A stretch of 5,627 nucleotides of DNA from G020354785 sp964580815 (GTDB taxonomy: Bacteria; Bacteroidota; Bacteroidia; Bacteroidales; UBA10428). Of this stretch, positions 1 to 5,627 are shown one piece after another. Positions within the stretch are counted from its first letter, which is position 1; every line of letters begins with the position of its first letter. The stretch is taken from assembly GCA_964580815.1 (NCBI GenBank), contig CAZOLY010000194.1, positions 1 to 5,627 on the forward strand, given 5' to 3'. The notes below the pieces were generated by a model. The model had not been told where the DNA came from. It searched no databases and saw only the letters and a list, made by a program, of their open reading frames with translations. The translations under genes were made by a program, and so were the position numbers.

Positions 1-1245
1 TACAGGATGCAGTAATTCATCAAGTTTATTTGGTTCCTGCCTAAGCAGGGCTGTCTTTTCATCAATTGCACCTTCCCTGAACAAATCCATTGCAATTTTC
101 ACCATAGATGCTGCAGTGCGCTTACCGTTCCTGGTTTGCAGCAACCATAATTTACCTTCCTGTATAGTAAATTCAAGGTCCTGCATATCTTTATAATGTG
201 ATTCCAGCTTTTTCTGTGTCTCATTAAGCTCTTTGTAAATTTCAGGCATAGTCTCTTCAAGTGAAGGATAATTTGCAGCTCTTTCTTCTTCAGAAATACC
301 GGCCAGTTTTGCCCATCTTAAAGAACCTTCCATGGTAATCTGGCGGGGGGTTCTTATTCCTGCTACAACGTCCTCACCCTGTGCATTCAAAAGGTATTCA
401 CCATTGAAAATATTCTCACCTGTGGCAGCATCCCTTGTAAATGCAACTCCTGTGCCCGACGTGTTGCCCATGTTACCGAAAACCATTGCCTGCACATTTA
501 CAGCAGTACCCCATTCTTCCGGTATCTGGTTAAGCTGTCTGTATACAATAGCCCTTTCATTCATCCAGCTGTCAAATACTGCACAAACAGAACCCCATAA
601 CTGCTCCCACGGATCAGTGGGGAAGTCATGTCCTGTTACATACTTGACGGCTTTTTTGAACCTTGATACCAAATCCTTAAGATCTTCGGTTGTCAAATCA
701 GTATCGTTAACCACCGCCTTTTCTTCCTTAATCTTGTCAATTATTTCTTCAAAGGGATCAACATCTTCTTTTGAAGCAGGTTTCATGCCTAAAACCACAT
801 CTCCGTACATCTGGACAAACCTCCTGTATGAATCCCAGACAAACCTTTCATTTCCGGTTTTTTTTGCAATACCTTCAACAGCTTTATCATTTAATCCGAG
901 ATTCAACACGGTATCCATCATTCCGGGCATAGATGCCCTGGCCCCTGAGCGAACAGAAACAAGCAAAGGATTGTCTTTATCCCCGAACTTGTACCCCATA
1001 ATATTTTCAACATTTTTCATCGCCTGTCCGACTTCCTCTTTAAGAAGCTCAACAACCTTTTCTTTTCCCAGCTGATTATATTCGGTACAAACTTCCGTTG
1101 TAATTGTAAATCCTGGAGGAACTGGTACTCCTATAAGATTCATTTCTGCCAGGTTGGCTCCCTTGCCGCCAAGTAAGTTTTTCATATCGGCTTTTCCTTC
1201 AGCCTTCTTGTTGCCAAATGCGTATACGCGCTTAACTTTAGTCAT
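1..1245 (-). CDS. ppdK: Pyruvate, phosphate dikinase, N-terminal part (gene cut by left window edge)
   Basis: This enzyme interconverts pyruvate + ATP + phosphate and PEP + AMP + pyrophosphate in the cytoplasm, in glycolysis or gluconeogenesis depending on conditions. Translating the minus strand gives 415 uninterrupted codons from ATG at 1245 to base 1, with no stop, so only the N-terminal part of a protein of roughly 900 residues is present. Family hallmarks are visible: LLGGKGANLAEM at residues 24-35, VPPGFTITT at 42-50, the nucleotide-domain segment SVRSGARASMPGMMDT at 97-112, and LLQTRNGKRTA at 370-380, which closes the ATP-grasp domain. The last residues (DELLHPV) reach the linker before the swivelling phosphohistidine domain. 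The catalytic His and the PEP/pyruvate barrel therefore lie outside the window. The start is the only ATG that precedes the conserved N-terminus. There is no Shine-Dalgarno sequence; the leader is AT-rich. Regulation by a linked PDRP kinase/phosphorylase cannot be judged from here. Confidence 0.97.
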   Translation of the reverse strand, partial: MTKVKRVYAFGNKKAEGKADMKNLLGGKGANLAEMNLIGVPVPPGFTITTEVCTEYNQLGKEKVVELLKEEVGQAMKNVENIMGYKFGDKDNPLLVSVRSGARASMPGMMDTVLNLGLNDKAVEGIAKKTGNERFVWDSYRRFVQMYGDVVLGMKPASKEDVDPFEEIIDKIKEEKAVVNDTDLTTEDLKDLVSRFKKAVKYVTGHDFPTDPWEQLWGSVCAVFDSWMNERAIVYRQLNQIPEEWGTAVNVQAMVFGNMGNTSGTGVAFTRDAATGENIFNGEYLLNAQGEDVVAGIRTPRQITMEGSLRWAKLAGISEEERAANYPSLEETMPEIYKELNETQKKLESHYKDMQDLEFTIQEGKLWLLQTRNGKRTAASMVKIAMDLFREGAIDEKTALLRQEPNKLDELLHPV

Positions 1246-1302
1246 TTTTTATATTTGTTAGATTATCTATTAATTTAAATAATGTCTGATTTTTAAAGTC
1301 CA

Positions 1303-1310
1303 CAAAGGTA
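1303..1310 (-). promoter_or_regulatory. Candidate ppdK promoter (-7 box TACCTTTG)
   Basis: On the minus strand the spacer between xerD and ppdK reads TACCTTTG, an exact match to the Bacteroidota -7 consensus TAnnTTTG. It would start transcription near 1297 and give a leader of about 50 bases before the ppdK ATG at 1245. The nearest upstream TTTG (minus strand, 1339-1336) is 25 bases away. That is longer than the usual spacing of about 19-20, so the -33 element is weak or absent. If real, ppdK has its own promoter and does not depend on readthrough from xerD. Confidence 0.45.
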
Positions 1311-1327
1311 TTTAAAAATTATTAATC

Positions 1328-1346
1328 TTATAACCCAAAGTTATAA
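1328..1346. terminator. Small AT-rich dyad between xerD and ppdK (weak terminator or operator)
   Basis: TTATAAC (1328-1334) and GTTATAA (1340-1346) are perfect inverted repeats around a 5-base loop. The dyad begins 18 bases after the xerD stop in the direction of xerD transcription. The stem has a single G-C pair. On the minus strand a T-run precedes it and none follows directly, so it is a poor intrinsic terminator. Its loop carries the TTTG that could act as a -33 element for the candidate ppdK promoter, so an operator is an equally good reading. A chance dyad in AT-rich DNA is also possible. Confidence 0.25.
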
Positions 1347-1364
1347 AAAATACGGCGGGATTTA

Positions 1365-2264
1365 TTATGCCCTGGGATGAAACCGTATTATAGTATCCCT
1401 TAAATAGTCGGTATCAAGATGTGTATATATTTCAGTCGTTATAATTGACTCATGACCTAGCATTTCCTGTATCGCACGCAGATCAGCTCCCCCGTCAATA
1501 AGATGAGAAGCAAATGAATGCCTGAATGTATGAGGACTGATATTTTTCTTGAGACCTGTAATTTGAGCCAGGGTCTTAACAATGGTAAAAATCATTACTC
1601 TTGTAAGCTTCCTGCCCCAGCGGTTAAGAAATAAAATATCTTCATATTGCCTGTCTATCTTATGATGGTTTCTGAACTGATTAATATATATTTCTATCTC
1701 CTTTACAGCTTTCTGACTGATAGGGACAAGCCTTTCCTTTTTCCCTTTTCCCAGTACTTTAATAAATCCCTGGTCAAAGAATAAATCCGAGAGCTTCAGG
1801 CTAATAAGCTCAGACACCCTGAGGCCGCAACTGTACAATGTTTCAATTATGGCTTTATTTCTGTGGCCCTCAGGTTTACTTAAATCAATAGCATTTATAA
1901 GATCATCTATTTCTTTTACACTAAGGACTTCGGGCAGCTTCCGGCCAATTTTCGGAGCTTCAAGCAAAGCAGTAGGATCCTTGTCAGTCTTTTCGTCTAT
2001 AAGGAGAAATTTATAGAAAGATTTAATTCCTGATATTACTCTTGCCTGTGTTCTGGCACTCATACCCAACTCATTCACCCAGCTGATAAATTGCCTGAGA
2101 TGGATAAGTTCTACTTCGGCAGGGGGGATGTTAAGTTTCTTAAATTCCAGGAAGGCCAGCAACATTGAAATATCTCTTTTGTATGCAGCAATTGAATTCT
2201 CAGATAATGATTTTTCCAGTTTTAAATAAGATATATATTCAGATATATAATCCTGCCAGTTCAT
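1365..2264 (-). CDS. xerD: Site-specific tyrosine recombinase, XerD type
   Basis: XerD acts with XerC at the dif site to resolve chromosome dimers near the terminus, activated by FtsK. The 299-residue length is normal for Xer proteins. The N-terminal SAM-like (core-binding) domain spans about residues 3-88, opening with LKLEKSLSENSIAAYKRD. The catalytic domain spans about 108-295. All active-site residues are present: R149 in CGLRVSE, K173 in GKGKKER, H245 and R248 in HTFRHSFASHL, H271 in LGHESI, and the nucleophile Y280 in EIYTHLD. Each lies one residue beyond the position I recall for E. coli XerD. The start is the first ATG after an in-frame upstream TGA and aligns with the E. coli N-terminus. 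No Shine-Dalgarno sequence is seen. The lack of neighbouring phage or integron genes and the Xer-like length favour a housekeeping role over a mobile-element integrase. XerC is the main alternative label. Confidence 0.94.
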   Translation of the reverse strand: MNWQDYISEYISYLKLEKSLSENSIAAYKRDISMLLAFLEFKKLNIPPAEVELIHLRQFISWVNELGMSARTQARVISGIKSFYKFLLIDEKTDKDPTALLEAPKIGRKLPEVLSVKEIDDLINAIDLSKPEGHRNKAIIETLYSCGLRVSELISLKLSDLFFDQGFIKVLGKGKKERLVPISQKAVKEIEIYINQFRNHHKIDRQYEDILFLNRWGRKLTRVMIFTIVKTLAQITGLKKNISPHTFRHSFASHLIDGGADLRAIQEMLGHESIITTEIYTHLDTDYLRDTIIRFHPRA

Positions 2265-2408
2265 TATTTCTGAAACTGATTTTTTAGAAGATATTCAAAT
2301 GTTAAACTTAATAAAAAGAAATAATATTAATAATAATCGGAACAAATATGTGAGGTAATTTAAAATCTTCGAAAAAGTCAGCTATATCGGGCTTTTAAAC
2401 CTGTAACA

Positions 2409-2416
2409 TAATTTTG
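2409..2416 (+). promoter_or_regulatory. Candidate promoter -7 box (TAATTTTG) for the sugar transferase gene
   Basis: TAATTTTG matches the Bacteroidota -7 consensus TAnnTTTG on the plus strand. Transcription from it would start near 2422 and leave a leader of about 220 bases before the ATG at 2641. No TTTG is present at the expected distance upstream, so the match is half a promoter. It lies inside the imperfect inverted repeat formed by 2392-2400 and 2422-2430 (8 of 9 positions pair), which could be an operator. Such boxes also occur by chance in AT-rich DNA. Confidence 0.3.
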
Positions 2417-2478
2417 GTTTTGTTTTAAAGAATAGTTAATAATTATAATTGAAATTTGACCTTATTTCATTAGTTAAC

Positions 2479-2504
2479 AATATTGATATGTTTATCAAAA
2501 TATT
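2479..2504. repeat. Imperfect inverted repeat in the intergenic region
   Basis: TTGATA (2483-2488) and TATCAA (2493-2498) are perfect inverted repeats around a 4-base loop. AATA (2479-2482) and TATT (2501-2504) extend the stem after a two-base bulge. The structure is AT-rich and could be a hairpin in a long leader RNA or a repressor site. It lies about 140 bases before the sugar transferase start. Chance formation is plausible in sequence this AT-rich. Confidence 0.2.
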
Positions 2505-2640
2505 TTTCACGTTCGTAAATTCTTGCTTGACCCATATAAGATCTAAAGTTATATTCGTATAAAAATTGACTGGTGCTCATTGAAAATTACTATCAGATAA
2601 ATACCTAAAAAATGCCTAAATCTAATAACCCTAATCAAAA

Positions 2641-3801
2641 ATGCAAAGATACATTGAGTTTGTTCATAACCTAGCCGGTACTTCGCTATTTGATAATCTA
2701 AACAGCAGGACCAAAGAAGCTGTTATATCAACATTAAAATACAATTTCCTCGACCATAATGATCTTGAGCGCTCAATATTAAACGAATCCGGTTCCAGGG
2801 TATTTGAATTTGTATCGGAACATCTCGACCTGAAGAGGTATTTTAATCATATCGTTTTTACTACTGAATCAAAATCCTATGTTGAGAATGTTAATTTTGA
2901 TAATGTCAGGGCAATCATAAATTTCAAAAAAATTAACCATATTCGTTATATTAATGAGCATCTGCGTTCGGTTAATAAGCTGCTTCCTGATGCCGGAACC
3001 TATATTGGCAGGATAGAAACATACTGGGAAAGGAAATTAAGAATTTACAGATTATTTGGCAGAACATTTGGCAGGCTGATATGGTTAATGGATTTTATGA
3101 TGAACAGGGTATTGCCAAGATTAAGATATGTTAGCAGGATATATTACTATCTGACAAAGGGAGCCCACCACACGGTTTCAAAATCAGAGATGCTCGGACG
3201 GCTGGTATATTGCGGGTTTAGCGTTATTGATTACAAAATAATTGACGGACTGTTTTATTTTATGGTCATAAAGATAAGTGAGCCCAGCAGGGATAGGAGT
3301 CCTTCTTATCATCCTATAATTAAATTAAACAGGATAGGCAAAAATGGTAAAATGATTGGTGTATACAAATTGAGGACTATGCATCCCTATTCCGAATATC
3401 TTCAGGATTATATACTAAAACTTAATGGTTATAATGACCTGGGGAAGCCAAAGGATGACTTCAGAATAACAAGATGGGGAAAGCTGTTAAGAAGATTATG
3501 GATTGATGAATTACCACAGTTGTTAAATATTATGAAGGGAGAAATGAAGCTTGTGGGAGTACGTCCCTTAAGTCTTGTAAGATTTAACCAGTTTCCTGAA
3601 GATCTTAAAAATGAGCGTATTAAATCCAAGCCCGGTTGTTTCCCGCCCTATGTGGCACTGTGCATGCCTGATGACAAAAACAATATTGAGGCTGAGAGAA
3701 TTTACCTCAGAGATAAGGAAAAACATCCATATTTAACAGATATTATATATCTGTTTAAAGCCATATATAATATTATAACAAATAAGATCAGAAGCTCATA
3801 A
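2641..3801 (+). CDS. Sugar-phosphate transferase (bacterial sugar transferase core) with atypical N-terminal region
   Basis: The C-terminal part, about residues 223-335, matches the bacterial sugar transferase core (PF02397; WcaJ/WbaP/PglC-like). Such enzymes move a sugar-1-phosphate from a nucleotide sugar to a polyprenyl phosphate carrier at the inner membrane, the first step of exopolysaccharide or O-antigen assembly. Visible motifs are KLNRIGKNGK (228-237), YKLRTM (242-247), DDFRITRWGKLLRR (272-285), the catalytic Asp-Glu pair D289-E290 in WIDELPQL, KGEMKLVGVRPLS (299-311) and KPGCFPP (330-336). Residues 1-222 are unusual. No 20-residue hydrophobic or re-entrant helix precedes the core. 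Residues about 88-212 (INFKKINHIRYIN, NKLLPDAGTYIGRIETY, KSEMLGRLVYCGFSVID, LFYFMVIK) resemble the distal half of a class I methyltransferase, but no SAM glycine motif is seen. I recall similar 380-400 residue proteins in Bacteroidota. An in-frame TAA at 2632 makes the ATG at 2641 the first possible start. Sugar specificity is unknown. The gene converges on the ligase gene 14 bases downstream. Confidence 0.88.
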   Translation: MQRYIEFVHNLAGTSLFDNLNSRTKEAVISTLKYNFLDHNDLERSILNESGSRVFEFVSEHLDLKRYFNHIVFTTESKSYVENVNFDNVRAIINFKKINHIRYINEHLRSVNKLLPDAGTYIGRIETYWERKLRIYRLFGRTFGRLIWLMDFMMNRVLPRLRYVSRIYYYLTKGAHHTVSKSEMLGRLVYCGFSVIDYKIIDGLFYFMVIKISEPSRDRSPSYHPIIKLNRIGKNGKMIGVYKLRTMHPYSEYLQDYILKLNGYNDLGKPKDDFRITRWGKLLRRLWIDELPQLLNIMKGEMKLVGVRPLSLVRFNQFPEDLKNERIKSKPGCFPPYVALCMPDDKNNIEAERIYLRDKEKHPYLTDIIYLFKAIYNIITNKIRSS

Positions 3802-3836
3802 AAGAAGGTATTTGTTTAAAGGTTCTTGACCTTCTT
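3802..3836. terminator. Inverted repeat at the convergent gene junction, possible bidirectional terminator
   Basis: AAGAAGGT (3802-3809) and ACCTTCTT (3829-3836) are perfect 8-base inverted repeats separated by 19 bases. They span the 14-base gap between two converging genes and run into the last codons of the ligase gene. A competing small hairpin pairs AAGGT (3819-3823) with ACCTT (3829-3833). Position favours termination of both transcripts. Against it, no T-run follows on either strand and the loop is long, so it is not a classical intrinsic terminator. Confidence 0.35.
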
Positions 3837-5288
3837 GCCTGTTGAAGCGACTTTAACCCTGTCGCTAAATTCAATAATTTGCGGTACTTTAAATAAGGCT
3901 AATTTGCTGGCACAATACTCCTGAATGGCCTCTTTCGTTAGATTATTATTCTTTAAATCAGATACAATAATTCTGGCTTTAATTGATTCACCCAGGATTT
4001 CATCATCCGTTCCTTCAACTGTACAATCAATGACATCAGGTATTGATACTATTACTTCTTCAATTTCCTTTGGGCTGATCCTTTTTCCACCGACCTTTAT
4101 TATTTCCTTTTTGCGTGCTGTCAGGAAAAAGTACCCGTCATCATCTTTAAAAGCCAGGTCACCCGTATATAACCAGCCGTTTCTTAAAGTTTTATTTGTG
4201 GATTCAGCATCATTCAAATATCCCGACATAATATTATTTCCCCTGGCTACAATTTCTCCCACTTCACCGGATTTTGCAGGTTGATTTTTATCATTAAAGA
4301 TTTCAAGTTCAACACCGGGAATGCCCTTTCCTATAGAACCTATTTTTTTATCAAGCATTTCAGGAGATAAATATGACAGCCGTGCAGTAGCTTCCGTTTG
4401 TCCGTACATTACATAAAACTTAATCCCGGGAAATGCATCGATAAATTCCTGAATAAAAATAATATGCAATTTCCCTCCTGCCTGTGTCACATATTTCAAA
4501 TGAGGGAAATCGTTTGTTTTAAAACTTTTAGTTTTTCGCAGCAGTATTTGAAAATGACTGGGCACACCGGCAAAACCAGTGCATTTATATTTATTCAGAT
4601 CACTAATCACTGAGCCAATAAACATAAATGTATTATTTAATACTATACTGCCCCCGACTTTCAGATGTGTATGCAATAATGATAAACCGTAGCAATAATA
4701 AAAAGGCAGCACAATTTCGATTATATCATCACCTGATAGTTTTAAATATTCAATGATAGATCCGGTATTGGCAATCAGGTTCTTATGAGTTATCATAACT
4801 CCTTTGGGCTCACCAGTTGATCCTGAAGTAAATATTATTTCAGCCAGCCTTTTTTCATCAAAAACCTCTTCAAATAAATCCTGTTCAACCGGCCTTTCTG
4901 CAGAGGAAAATATATCAGCAGTATCTTCTTCATTCATTAATAAGTACTGCTCCAAATCAAATTTATTCTGAATAGATGATGAAATAAGTATGTAATTTGA
5001 CTGGCATATATTAATTATATATTTCAGATTTTTTATTTCTATATCAGGATTAAGAGGTACGCAAACATTTCCTGATTTAAAAATAGCAAGATATGAAGTT
5101 ATAAAAAAAACAGAATTGTGTGATATTAATAATATGTTATTACCCTGACCAAAGTTGTTCTTTAAATGCATAGCAAGGGCCATACTATTCTTATATAACA
5201 TTTTATAAGATATCTGCTCCTTGGGTCCCAGAACAAAATCTTTTTCCTTTTCTTTTGAATCTGATAGAAAGTAGTCAAAGGCATTCAT
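3816..5288 (-). CDS. AMP-forming acyl/aryl-CoA ligase family protein (ANL superfamily), substrate unknown
   Basis: The 490-residue protein is a complete ANL adenylating enzyme, which activates a carboxylate with ATP to an acyl-AMP and normally passes it to CoA or a carrier-protein thiol. Motifs in order: P-loop TSGSTGEPKG (154-163), A4 segment LPFYYCYGLS (194-203), A5 YGQTE (295-299), GEIVARG (344-350), A7 YTGD (374-377), hinge ARKKEIIKVGGKRISPKEIEE region (391-411), and A10 STGKKVK with the catalytic Lys probably K485. The GG-K in the hinge segment is typical of CoA-type ligases. The usual A4 His is replaced by Tyr (Y198). There is no signal peptide or membrane segment, so it is cytoplasmic. 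The ATG at 5288 is the first after an in-frame TAA, with no Shine-Dalgarno sequence. It starts 27 bases after nadE on the same strand, so co-transcription is likely. No acyl carrier protein gene is in view. Fatty, aryl or amino acid substrates are all possible. The gene is AT-rich in places (18% and 30% G+C in two hand-counted 60-base rows). Confidence 0.93.
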   Translation of the reverse strand: MNAFDYFLSDSKEKEKDFVLGPKEQISYKMLYKNSMALAMHLKNNFGQGNNILLISHNSVFFITSYLAIFKSGNVCVPLNPDIEIKNLKYIINICQSNYILISSSIQNKFDLEQYLLMNEEDTADIFSSAERPVEQDLFEEVFDEKRLAEIIFTSGSTGEPKGVMITHKNLIANTGSIIEYLKLSGDDIIEIVLPFYYCYGLSLLHTHLKVGGSIVLNNTFMFIGSVISDLNKYKCTGFAGVPSHFQILLRKTKSFKTNDFPHLKYVTQAGGKLHIIFIQEFIDAFPGIKFYVMYGQTEATARLSYLSPEMLDKKIGSIGKGIPGVELEIFNDKNQPAKSGEVGEIVARGNNIMSGYLNDAESTNKTLRNGWLYTGDLAFKDDDGYFFLTARKKEIIKVGGKRISPKEIEEVIVSIPDVIDCTVEGTDDEILGESIKARIIVSDLKNNNLTKEAIQEYCASKLALFKVPQIIEFSDRVKVASTGKKVKNL

Positions 5289-5315
5289 GCTGTCAATAAT
5301 ATAAAATTAACTGTT

Positions 5316-5627
5316 TTAGTAATCTTTGATGGGAGGCATCCTTAGATAATCTGTTGTTTTTATTTTTCTGGAGAAATTCATATAAATATTTTTAATGTCC
5401 TCCGCTGATTTTCCGATAACCGGACTTACCTCTGCCGGCGAATAATCATTTTCAAAAGCATACCATAGCAGGTCCATTAATTCGAACGGAAGCTGATAAA
5501 AAAATTCTTCCTGCGTCTGCTCGGCAGTGTATGTGTCAGTAGTTGGCGTGCGGTCAATAATTTCCTTCGGCACCCCGAGATACCTGGCCAGTTGGTATAC
5601 CTGGGTCTTATAGAGATGACCAATAGG
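5316..5627 (-). CDS. nadE: NAD+ synthase, C-terminal part (gene cut by right window edge)
   Basis: NadE converts nicotinate adenine dinucleotide to NAD+ using ATP and ammonia or glutamine, the last step of NAD synthesis in the cytoplasm. The minus strand is open from the right edge to a TAA at 5316-5318, giving 103 residues that start inside the gene. Recognisable elements are GHLYKTQVYQLARYLGVPKEI (fragment residues 3-23), RTPTTDTYTAEQTQEEFF (26-43), LPFELMDLLWYAFEN (46-60), and the end KIKTTDYLRMPPIKDY (88-103). I recall this TPTTDT...QTQEEFFY form from ammonia-type NadE. The N-terminal part, including the ATP-PPase loop and any glutaminase domain, lies outside the window, so the nitrogen source cannot be settled. 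The GTG at 5573 is an internal Val codon, not the start: conserved NadE sequence continues in frame before it to the edge. The ligase gene follows after 27 bases, probably in the same transcript. Confidence 0.95.
   Translation of the reverse strand, partial: PIGHLYKTQVYQLARYLGVPKEIIDRTPTTDTYTAEQTQEEFFYQLPFELMDLLWYAFENDYSPAEVSPVIGKSAEDIKNIYMNFSRKIKTTDYLRMPPIKDY

Larger units (their letters stand above)
2265..2640. other. AT-rich divergent intergenic region between xerD and the sugar transferase gene
   Basis: This 376-base gap must hold the promoters of two divergent genes. It contains a TAATTTTG box on the plus strand and an imperfect TAnnTTTG relative (AACATTTG, minus strand, 2303-2296) about 30 bases upstream of xerD. 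Two AT-rich dyads are also present (2392-2400 with 2422-2430, and 2479-2504). No tRNA, riboswitch or convincing gene was found. The short ATG-initiated frames (2299-2358, 2488-2562, 2612-2674) encode 19, 24 and 20 residues, lack ribosome sites and resemble nothing known to me. The gap is long for a compact bacterial chromosome, so an unannotated small RNA cannot be excluded. Confidence 0.5.

Noticed and set aside
332..1075. A 247-codon open frame on the plus strand
   Set aside because: It is antisense to the well-conserved ppdK frame, has no recognisable domain, and reads as low-complexity Ser/Thr/Pro-rich sequence. It is a shadow of the real gene.
1365..2264. Reading the recombinase as a phage or mobile-element integrase
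   Set aside because: Length, motif spacing and N-terminal domain match chromosomal Xer proteins, and no att-like repeats or mobile genes are visible nearby.
2488..2562. A 24-codon frame with a hydrophobic N-terminus (MFIKIFFTF)
   Set aside because: AT-rich DNA readily gives such Phe/Ile-rich short frames. There is no ribosome site or recognisable family, and it overlaps a dyad.
2581..2640. Short ACCTAAA / GCCTAAA / CCCTAA-like repeats just before the sugar transferase start
   Set aside because: The copies are few, short and irregular. They fit chance in AT-rich sequence and do not form a repeat array.
2612..2674. A 20-codon frame starting at ATG 2612 and overlapping the sugar transferase start out of frame
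   Set aside because: It could be a regulatory upstream frame, but it has no ribosome site, no similarity to known leader peptides, and a length expected by chance.
3429..3629. A 66-codon minus-strand frame
   Set aside because: It is antisense to the catalytic core of the sugar transferase, whose conserved motifs fix the coding strand.
3925..4613. Two plus-strand open frames (3925-4284 and 4398-4613)
   Set aside because: Both lie antisense within the ligase gene, whose motifs (A5, A7, hinge) are continuous through this stretch. Their products resemble nothing known.
5316..5573. A separate 85-residue protein starting at GTG 5573
   Set aside because: NadE-like sequence continues in frame upstream to the window edge (LYKTQVYQLARYLG), so the GTG is an internal Val codon and this is the end of a longer gene.

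Overview
The window looks like a chromosomal segment of a member of the Bacteroidota. None of the gene starts has a Shine-Dalgarno sequence. The leaders are very AT-rich, and TAnnTTTG boxes of the Bacteroidota -7 type lie upstream of two genes. The sugar transferase is of a form I associate with this phylum. This assignment is inferred from these signs; no species can be named.

Layout, left to right. The 5' part of a pyruvate, phosphate dikinase gene (ppdK, 1-1245, minus strand) runs off the left edge. After a 119-base spacer with a candidate promoter and a small dyad comes a complete XerD-type tyrosine recombinase gene (1365-2264, minus). A 376-base AT-rich intergenic region (2265-2640) separates it from a divergent plus-strand gene for a sugar-phosphate transferase of the bacterial sugar transferase family (2641-3801). 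Only 14 bases after that gene, an AMP-forming acyl/aryl ligase gene (3816-5288, minus) ends in convergent orientation, with an inverted repeat over the junction. Upstream of the ligase by 27 bases, on the same strand, is the 3' end of nadE (5316-5627), which runs off the right edge.

How the genes fit together. ppdK (pyruvate/PEP interconversion), xerD (chromosome dimer resolution) and nadE (last step of NAD synthesis) are ordinary chromosomal genes. The two central genes look accessory. The transferase should start a lipid-linked glycan, and the ligase activates an unidentified carboxylic acid. They converge, so they are not one operon; the ligase is probably co-transcribed with nadE. No CRISPR array, tRNA, rRNA, transposase or clear insertion sequence was seen.

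The observation most worth pursuing is the sugar transferase. It keeps the catalytic core, including the Asp-Glu pair, but the membrane re-entrant helix usually found just before the core is not recognisable. In its place is a roughly 220-residue N-terminal region whose second half resembles the distal part of a class I methyltransferase without a visible SAM-binding glycine motif. I recall similar proteins from Bacteroidota, so this is probably an under-described architecture, not a new system. Nothing in the window proves an undescribed system.
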